Assembly: GCA_037349105.1 (NCBI GenBank)
Contig: JAYJMM010000025.1
Location: 434,001 to 498,000, forward strand
Source of the DNA: Limnomonas spitsbergensis
Taxonomy: Eukaryota; Chlorophyta; Chlorophyceae; Chlamydomonadales
Length of the DNA: 64,000 bases
Direction of reading: 5' to 3'
Made by a program: the position numbers and the translations under genes. Shown here in pieces: positions 13,701-22,700 of this stretch (its first letter is position 1; every line of letters begins with the position of its first letter). The notes beneath the pieces were generated by a model. It saw nothing but the letters and a program-made list of their open reading frames with translations. It did not search any database and was not told where the DNA came from.

Positions 13701-16700
13701 CGCAAGGTGTCACTAGTAGCCTGGCCCTGGTGCACATGGTGTGGGAGGCCCCCCCTGCACACGTGCCCCCTCCTTCTTCATACAGGCAAACGCAAGGTGT
13801 CACTAGTAGCCTGGCCCTGGTGCACATGGTGTGGGAGGCCCCCCCTGCACACGTGCCCCCTCCTTCTTCATACAGGCAAACGCAAGGTGTCACTAGTAGC
13901 CTGGCCCTGGTGCACATGGTGTGGGAGGCCCCCCCTGCACACGTGCCCCCTCCTTCTTCATACAGGCAAACGCAAGGTGTCACTAGTAGCCTGGCCCTGG
14001 TGCACATGGTGTGGGAGGCCCCCCCCTGCACACGTGCCCCCTCCTTCTTCATACAGGCAAACGCAAGGTGTCACTAGTAGCCTGGCCCTGGTGCACATGG
14101 TGTGGGAGGCCCCCCCTGCACACGTGCCCCCTCCTTCTTCATACAGGCAAACGCAAGGTGTCACTAGTAGCCTGGCCCTGGTGCACATGGTGTGGGAGGC
14201 CCCCCCTGCACACGTGCCCCCTCCTTCTTCATACAGGCAAACGCAAGGTGTCACTAGTAGCCTGGCCCTGGTGCACATGGTGTGGGAGGCCCCCCCCCTG
14301 CACACGAGCCCCCTCCTTCTTCATACAGGCAAACGCAAGGTGTCACTAGTAGCCTGGCCCTGGTGCACATGGTGTGGGAGGCCCCCCCTGCACACGTGCC
14401 CCCTCCTTCTTCATACAGGCAAACGCAAGGTGTCACTAGTAGCCTGGCCCTGGTGCACATGGTGTGGGAGGCCCCCCCCTGCACACGTGCCCCCTCCTTC
14501 TTCATACAGGCAAACGCAAGGTGTGACTAGTAGCCTGGCCCTGGTGCACATGGTGTGGGAGGCCCCCCCCTGCACACGTGCCCCCTTCTTCTTCATACAG
14601 GCAAACGCAAGGTGTGACTAGTAGCCTGGCCCTGGTGCACATGGTGTGGGAGGCCCCCCCTGCACACGTGCCCCCTCCTTCTTCATACAGGCAAACGCAA
14701 GGTGTCACTAGTAGCCTGGCCCTGGTGCACATGGTGTGGGAGGCCCCCCCTGCACACGTGCCCCCTCCTTCTTCATACAGGCAAACGCAAGGTGTCACTA
14801 GTAGCCTGGCCCTGGTGCACATGGTGTGGGAGGCCCCCCCCTGCACACGTGCCCCCTCCTTCTTCATACAGGCAAACGCAAGGTGTCACTAGTAGCCTGG
14901 CCCTGGTGCACATGGTGTGGGAGGCCCCCCCTGCACACGTGCCCCCTCCTTCTTCATACAGGCAAACGCAAGGTGTCACTAGTAGCCTGGCCCTGGTGCA
15001 CATGGTGTGGGAGGCCCCCCCGGCACACGTGCCCCCTCCTTCTTCATACAGGCAAACGCAAGGTGTCACTAGTAGCCTGGCCCTGGTGCACATGGTGTGG
15101 GAGGCCCCCCCCTGCACACGTGCCCCCTCCTTCTTCATACAGGCAAACACAAGGTGTCACTAGTAGCCTGGCCCTGGTGCACATGGTGTGGGAGGCCCCC
15201 CCTGCACACGTGCCCCCTCCTTCTTCATACAGGCAAACGCAAGGTGTCACTAGTAGCCTGGCCCTGGTGCACATGGTGTGGGAGGCCCCCCCTGCACACG
15301 TGCCCCCTCCTTCTTCATACAGGCAAACGCAAGGTGTCACTAGTAGCCTGGCCCTGGTGCACATGGTGTGGGAGGCCCCCCCTGCACACGTGCCCCCTCC
15401 TTCTTCATACAGGCAAACGCAAGGTGTCACTAGTAGCCTGGCCCTGGTGCACATGGTGTGGGAGGCCCCCCCCTGCACACGTGCCCCCTCCTTCTTCATA
15501 CAGGCAAACGCAAGGTGTCACTAGTAGCCTGGCCCTGGTGCACATGGTGTGGGAGGCCCCCCCTGCACACGTGCCCCCTCCTTCTTCATACAGGCAAACG
15601 CAAGGTGTCACTAGTAGCCTGGCCCTGGTGCACATGGTGTGGGAGGCCCCCCCTGCACACGTGCCCCCTCCTTCTTCATACAGGCAAACGCAAGGTGTCA
15701 CTAGTAGCCTGGCCCTGGTGCACATGGTGTGGGAGGCCCCCCCTGCACACGTGCCCCCTCCTTCTTCATACAGGCAAACGCAAGGTGTCACTAGTAGCCT
15801 GGCCCTGGTGCACATGGTGTGGGAGGCCCCCCCCCTGCACACGTGCCCCCTCCTTCTTCATACAGGCAAACGCAAGGTGTCACTAGTAGCCTGGCCCTGG
15901 TGCACATGGTGTGGGAGGCCCCCCCCTGCACACGTGCCCCCTCCTTCTTCATACAGGCAAACGCAAGGTGTGACTAGTAGCCTGGCCCTGGTGCACATGG
16001 TGTGGGAGGCCCCCCCTGCACACGTGCCCCCTCCTTCTTCATACAGGCAAACGCAAGGTGTCACTAGTAGCCTGGCCCTGGTGCACATGGTGTGGGAGGC
16101 CCCCCCCTGCACACGTGCCCCCTCCTTCTTCATACAGGCAAACGCAAGGTGTGACTAGTAGCCTGGCCCTGGTGCACATGGTGTGGGAGGCCCCCCCTGC
16201 ACACGTGCCCCCTCCTTCTTCATACAGGCAAACGCAAGGTGTCACTAGTAGCCTGGCCCTGGTGCACATGGTGTGGGAGGCCCCCCCCTGCACACGTGCC
16301 CCCTCCTTCTTCATACAGGCAAACGCAAGGTGTGACTAGTAGCCTGGCCCTGGTGCACATGGTGTGGGAGGCCCCCCCCTGCACACGTGCCCCCTCCTTC
16401 TTCATACAGGCAAACGCAAGGTGTCACTAGTAGCCTGGCCCTGGTGCACATGGTGTGGGAGGCCCCCCCCTGCACACGTGCCCCCTCCTTCTTCATACAG
16501 GCAAACGCAAGGTGTCACTAGTAGCCTGGCCCTGGTGCACATGGTGTGGGAGGCCCCCCCTGCACACGTGCCCCCTCCTTCTTCATACAGGCAAACGCAA
16601 GGTGTCACTAGTAGCCTGGCCCTGGTGCACATGGTGTGGGAGGCCCCCCCCTGCACACGTGCCCCCTCCTTCTTCATACAGGCAAACGCAAGGTGTCACT

Positions 16701-19700
16701 AGTAGCCTGGCCCTGGTGCACATGGTGTGGGAGGCCCCCCCTGCACACGTGCCCCCTCCTTCTTCATACAGGCAAACGCAAGGTGTCACTAGTAGCCTGG
16801 CCCTGGTGCACATGGTGTGGGAGGCCCCCCCCTGCACACGTGCCCCCTCCTTCTTCATACAGGCAAACGCAAGGTGTCACTAGTAGCCTGGCCCTGGTGC
16901 ACATGGTGTGGGAGGCCCCCCCCTGCACACGTGCCCCCTCCTTCTTCATACAGGCAAACGCAAGGTGTCACTAGTAGCCTGGCCCTGGTGCACATGGTGT
17001 GGGAGGCCCCCCCCTGCACACGTGCCCCCTCCTTCTTCATACAGGCAAACGCAAGGTGTCACTAGTAGCCTGGCCCTGGTGCACATGGTGTGGGATGCCC
17101 CCTTTTCAGGGAATAAATAAATAAACGATACTCCTTGAGGCGTTTTGATTAAGGAAGCCACCCGTTTGGCTGTAGCACACAAGCGCCGGTTCCCTCCCAA
17201 GTCAGGGCACAAGTAGATCAGTTTTTATTTTAGTGCGAACCAGAGCACCTTCGGGGGGCCGCCGGGCGGCCATTACTGAGCCTCGACTGGCCTACGGCCG
17301 TTAGCCCAAGCAGTTGGGCTTGCTGCACCAGGTCCCCACGGCCAATGGACGTGGGGTAGCTGAATTGTAGCTGAAGCGTGCAAAAATAATCGCTGGAGTA
17401 GATGACCGGAGCCCCCTGGCCTGGTCCTATATGACGTGAGATCACATGCCCTCCCGCACGCGCCCAATTCCACTTCATCCAAGTAAATACAAAAGATGGG
17501 ACAGAAACAGTCAGGTGTATATGACCAGGCCTCCCCCTTAGCACACGCGCTGCCCCACCCCCTGCTCCCCGCCCCCATGCCTCTTACAGGGAGCAGCCAA
17601 GGGACAGGAAGCCCGGCCCTGGCATACACGGCGTGAAAGACTCCCTTGCACATGCGCCCCTCTTCCCCTTCACACACGACAGCGGGCAGACATACTATGA
17701 GACAGAAGCAGCCAGGCACAGTTGACTTGGCGTGCCCCCCTTCCTCTCGTCCAGGTCAAAGCATGAGATGAGACAGAAATAGCCAGACATGACATGCGCA
17801 AGTACCTCAGAGGGGTAGAGCCAACCTCTGCATTACCCTTTCTCTTTTATTTTACAATTTCTCACGTGCTGTCCCGGTATAGGAGGATGTGCGTCCCATG
17901 TTGGACCAGCAGCCCAGGGCAGAACCAGCACCAGCGCCCCCCTTCCCATTCATCCCCCTCTCCTCGTAAAATACCGCACATCATTTTCTTGTCCAGGAGG
18001 ATGTGCGTCCCATGCTGGACCAGCAGCCCAGGGCAGCACCAGCATCTGCACCAGCACCAGCACCTGTGGCCACACAGCCATACGGTCAGCCGTATGGCCA
18101 GCCGGCGCAGGCAAGTGTGGGCTGTAGGGGCCGGGGAGGGGCAAGGGGTCATATCTTGGCAGGACAAAGTGTGAGTTGCATAAGGCCGGGGGAGGGGTAA
18201 GAGGACTTGTCTTGGCAGCACTTTGACTTCTGTAGCATCAGAATGGGATGATTCAGCGCAAGAGATGGCTTTGTGGAGTGGAGAGTTAAAACGGGGGTGG
18301 AAAAAAATGAAAAAATGTGCAGTCTGGTCTAGATCTGAGATCCCTGGCTTTCATGCTTTTGCCTGATCCATGAACCTCTGATGGCTCATACCGCAAGTAG
18401 GACACTTCCCCTCCTACCTGCTTGCATAGCCACGGCATAGTAAGTGGTGGGGTCTAGTATGAGTCACAGGCTGAATTCCTGGAACGGGTGGCCACCATTG
18501 GAATTTGTGGAAAGTGGGATAGTGCCTTGCCCCTCGACCGCCTCGTCACTGCAGCATCTCTCTCCCACAGCACATAAACCGCTGTCACCGTATCATCTCC
18601 GCAGGCCGCTCCCGTCACCCCTGCCCCCAGCGCCTACCCTGCAGCGGCATCCCCCGGCCAGTACAACAACGGGTATGGGCAAACGGCCCAACAGCACGGT
18701 GGGCAGCAGTACGGTGGGCAACAATCGCAGTACGGCGGACAGCAGGCAGTACCACCGGTGGCGGCCACGCAGTACGCAAACACTACGCCTCAGCAGTACG
18801 GTGGGCAGCTGCAACAGTACGGAGCGCAGCAGCAGCAGTACGGAGCCACGCAACAGCAGCAGTACGGCGGCGGTACGGCCTATGCGCAACAACAGCAACA
18901 GGCGCCTCAGCAGCAGATGGCCGCCTTTCAGGAGCCGACTGCACCTGTGTACAAGGTGTGAACTCATTCACATGGGAACCTATGCCCAACCTCTGAGAGT
19001 CAACATAGGATCGAGACCCACCTAGAGTGCTGTGGCAGCCCAGTAACCCACCCCCCGCCCCCCTCACTCACCCCTGCCTGTACAAGGTAAACCCTAAAGC
19101 ATGAAACCCTAACGCCCGGCCCCTACGCGTCTTGCAAAGGGATTCAGACCCACTTGGAGCGCAGCAGCAGCTTGCTCCCCCCATTGGCGTCCAGCCTCCC
19201 TGCACATTCCCCCTATTGCCCCACATGTCACCCAGCAGCACTGTCCATGGTCAACCCTTAATCAATCGTGACACCCTTAGCCCCGCAATGCCCTAGGCTT
19301 ACGTGTCACCTGAACCCCTTTCCCGGTGGCAGAGCCCACACTGCCTTTAATGCCCGCCCCCCTGAGCGTCAACAAGGCATGTAGACCCACGTAGTGGAGC
19401 GGCAGCCTAACCCCCCCACTTGGCCCTGGCTGCGGGCCCTGCTTGACCTCCTCATTGGGCCCTACCTGCTGGTCCTGCCCCCTCACATAGGAGGATGGCA
19501 TTGCTGCACCATGGCCCAGGCTGTGTATGGTAGCTGGGATTGAGCCTAGTCACTCCCTACCAGCCCCACGCGAACGAGTGTTCAGCAGGGCCATGAGGGC
19601 AGGCACTGTTCTTAACCTGCTGCGCCTAACGCCTCAACCTCTGCAATCAATCCCCCAGCCTCTGTGCCAGTGATTTTTTTTAGTGATTTTGGCCATTCAT

Positions 19701-22700
19701 TGTTGGGTACTGAAACGAGCGCCGCAGGTGCAGGAAAATCCCGATTCTCAGTGTTTCCCGCTCGTTTTCGGAATTGTTTTTCGGTACTGAGCGACTGTGT
19801 TGGACTCGAAGATCAATAATTGTTTGATATCGTGTTTCGTTATGAGTCGTACCCGGTACCCTCTAAAAGGATCACTGCTCCATGCACATCACCCCAGATG
19901 CCACCAGTCAACCCATGGTTGCAGCACGCCCCCCCGCACCCATTTTGACCCGTAACCCGTAACCCCCCTGATGCCTGCAGGTGTCCAAGAAGCCCGCCCC
20001 CGCGCCCATTTCAACAGCCCCACCTGCAGCCTATGCCTCCACAGCCCCAGTGCACTACCAGGCAGCGGGGCAGTACGAGGCAGCAGCTGGACAGGTGTGG
20101 TCATAGGGAGGGTGATGGTGGGAACTGAGTAGTGGGGTGGGGTGGTGCGGGGCAGCAGCCACACACAGGTGTCTCTGAGTAGGGGGGATGGCTGCGGAGG
20201 AGGTTGGGGTCGGGATGGCACTGGAGCAGGTTCACGGCTGAGAGGGGTGGGGTTGGGGTAGGTTGTCGTAACGCCAAACCAGACACACTTGCAGACAAGA
20301 AGGTTGTACGAGACAGCAGCACCTGGATAGGTATGTGCCTGACCAGGGTGGGTCGAGGGGGGGGGCGTACAAGAGTATGCAACAAGGGCACCTGGAATGG
20401 TTTTTGTTTTCTGGAGGTGGTCTGTCTGGCCGGTGTGTATGGTCCTTGTGTCGTGATGAATCGCATTATTCACGTGGCTAGGGGGTATGCCTGGTATGCG
20501 TGTAAAGCTGTTGTGTGGCGGTGGTGGTTGCCAGTACCCAATAGTATCCCCCCAGCCACTGCCCCACCCTAGTACCCAAAAGTATCCCCAGCCTATATAG
20601 TAGCCCCAGCCCCAGCCCTAGCCCAAATACCCAAAAATATCGCCCCACCCACTGCCCATGCAGCTGGAACCACCATGACAGGAATCGTGGCGGCAGTGTG
20701 CGCCACGCACCCGCTTCCCATGGCATGTGGCAATGCAGGTTGTGACTTGACTGGTGTGTTTGGGCCCAGGCCAGGTGCACGACCTCGACTTAGCATCACC
20801 CAGCCACGAACAGGGTGAAATAACTCCACTCAACAACACACCCTCTCCCATCTGGCCATCCCTACCTGCGTGTGTGTGTTCATCCCTCCCTCGCTGTGTC
20901 CATACCAACCTGTGTGAGTGTATATGTTGAGTCTCCCCTCCCTATTTGAGTGCGTTCAGCTGTTTGCCCTCTCTCACTCCCTGTGTGTGTGTTCATTGCC
21001 CGGTGTGTGGGGTCAGGCTCACCTCCCTTTCTGTCTGTCTCTTACTGGTGGGGTCCGCTGTTGCTCCACAGGCCTCATCCATGATGGCCCCCAGCGGTGG
21101 CAGCCACACCACTCTGCAATCCGCTTACTCGCAGCAGCAGGTGAGAATGACCAAACTCTCAACCCTGAAGCCCCTAATGCACCTCAGGTCAAACGACCCT
21201 CACCCCTACACAGAGCTGCAGGTAGGCCGACCCGAAGGCCAGGGCCTCGGCTGCATGTGAGGCGAATAACTCGACGTGTGGGGAAAAAATGAAGCCCCCT
21301 CTATCTCGCCCCCTGCTGCCTGAAGCCTCCTTCCCGCCAGCCCCGCCGGGTGCAGCATTGGCTCGCTTACAGTGTGTCTTCAGATTCAAATTTGTCAGCT
21401 TCCTCGCAGGAGGGGCATATTTTCTCTCAACTCGTGGCACAACCGGAACCCAGTTTTTTTTTGCTTTAGGTTTTCAACACAGACGGTGCAACACCCCATC
21501 AGTCCTCATCCACGATTTCCCAACCGCCCAGCAGGCACCTATGTCTGTTTCTTTGCACGTGGCTCTGACAGTGCAACAGCATGTAATTACCCACTAACCG
21601 CTTCCCAACCATCCACACGTTCCCACTAACTGCTTCCCAACTGCTCAGCAGGCACCCATGTCCGTTGCTTCGCCCGCGGCGCAGACCGTCTCTCAGCCCA
21701 GCTACTTTGTCCCCACTACCACCACCACAGCCGCCACGGCTGCGGCCGCACACAACGCATACACAACAGCCAGCCCAACAGGGCCGCCCCCCAGTGGCTT
21801 TGCAGGCCAGGCGGTGGGCGGGTACGCGGCCAACTCCGGCGGTGGCGGTATGCATCAGGTGTGAACCTCGGCTTGCTGTTTCATACCTAGCTGTTCTTTC
21901 ATGTCCTAGCCTCGACTTGGTTCATACTTAGTAGCTTGTGGGCCCATACCTACCATGCCTTGACTGGCTCCTTAGCACTGATAAGGCCATGACGCCATGG
22001 TTTACAAACCGGGCGGTTCCCGTGCAGAATTGGCCGAAAGAAAAGAGGAAGAAAAAATGATGCCACGTTCGGTTTTCACCCTGGAGCGTGGTTAAAAAAT
22101 TACAACTGGTCTACGTCGCATGTATTGGCCTCAATACTATCCTTCTGGTTGCAGAGCCGCACCTTCATTCCACCTCCCCGCCCGTACTCCCCGTCCCTGC
22201 AGCCAGTCAGCTAGCAGCCAGCCAGCCAACCAGCCAGCTAGCCAGCCAGCCAGCTAGCCAGCAGCCGTACCCATCCACCCATGTCCCACCCGCTGCACCT
22301 GCCCATCCTCCCGCCTCCATCCCCTCTGCATGTCTTCCCCCTTCCCAATGTGTAGCCGGCTGCCCCTGTTGCTCTGCCCACACGACCTGCTGCACCTGCC
22401 AAACCTCAGTCACGCCACGGCCTTCAATGCAACTATTGACACTTCTGCCTGTCACCCCCCTTCCCAATGTGTAGCCGGCTGCCCCTGTTGCTCTGCCCAC
22501 ACGACCTGCTGCACCTGCTGGCCCGCCCGCCACGGCCTCCATTGCAACTATTGACACCTCAGCGGTTGCGGCTGCTCAGCGGCCCATTATCACCTCACTC
22601 ACCAACTTGTACAACTCCTGCCTGCCACTGGCAAATAACCCAGGCAAGTGGGAGAGGAGAGTGATAGGGGAGTAAGAGGGAGGGCGATTGAGAAGAGGGA

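Noticed and set aside
13095..17095. Many overlapping 60-350-codon frames in the 91-bp array
   Set aside because: The frames exist in both strands and shift with C-tract length; the array lies in a SEC31 intron.
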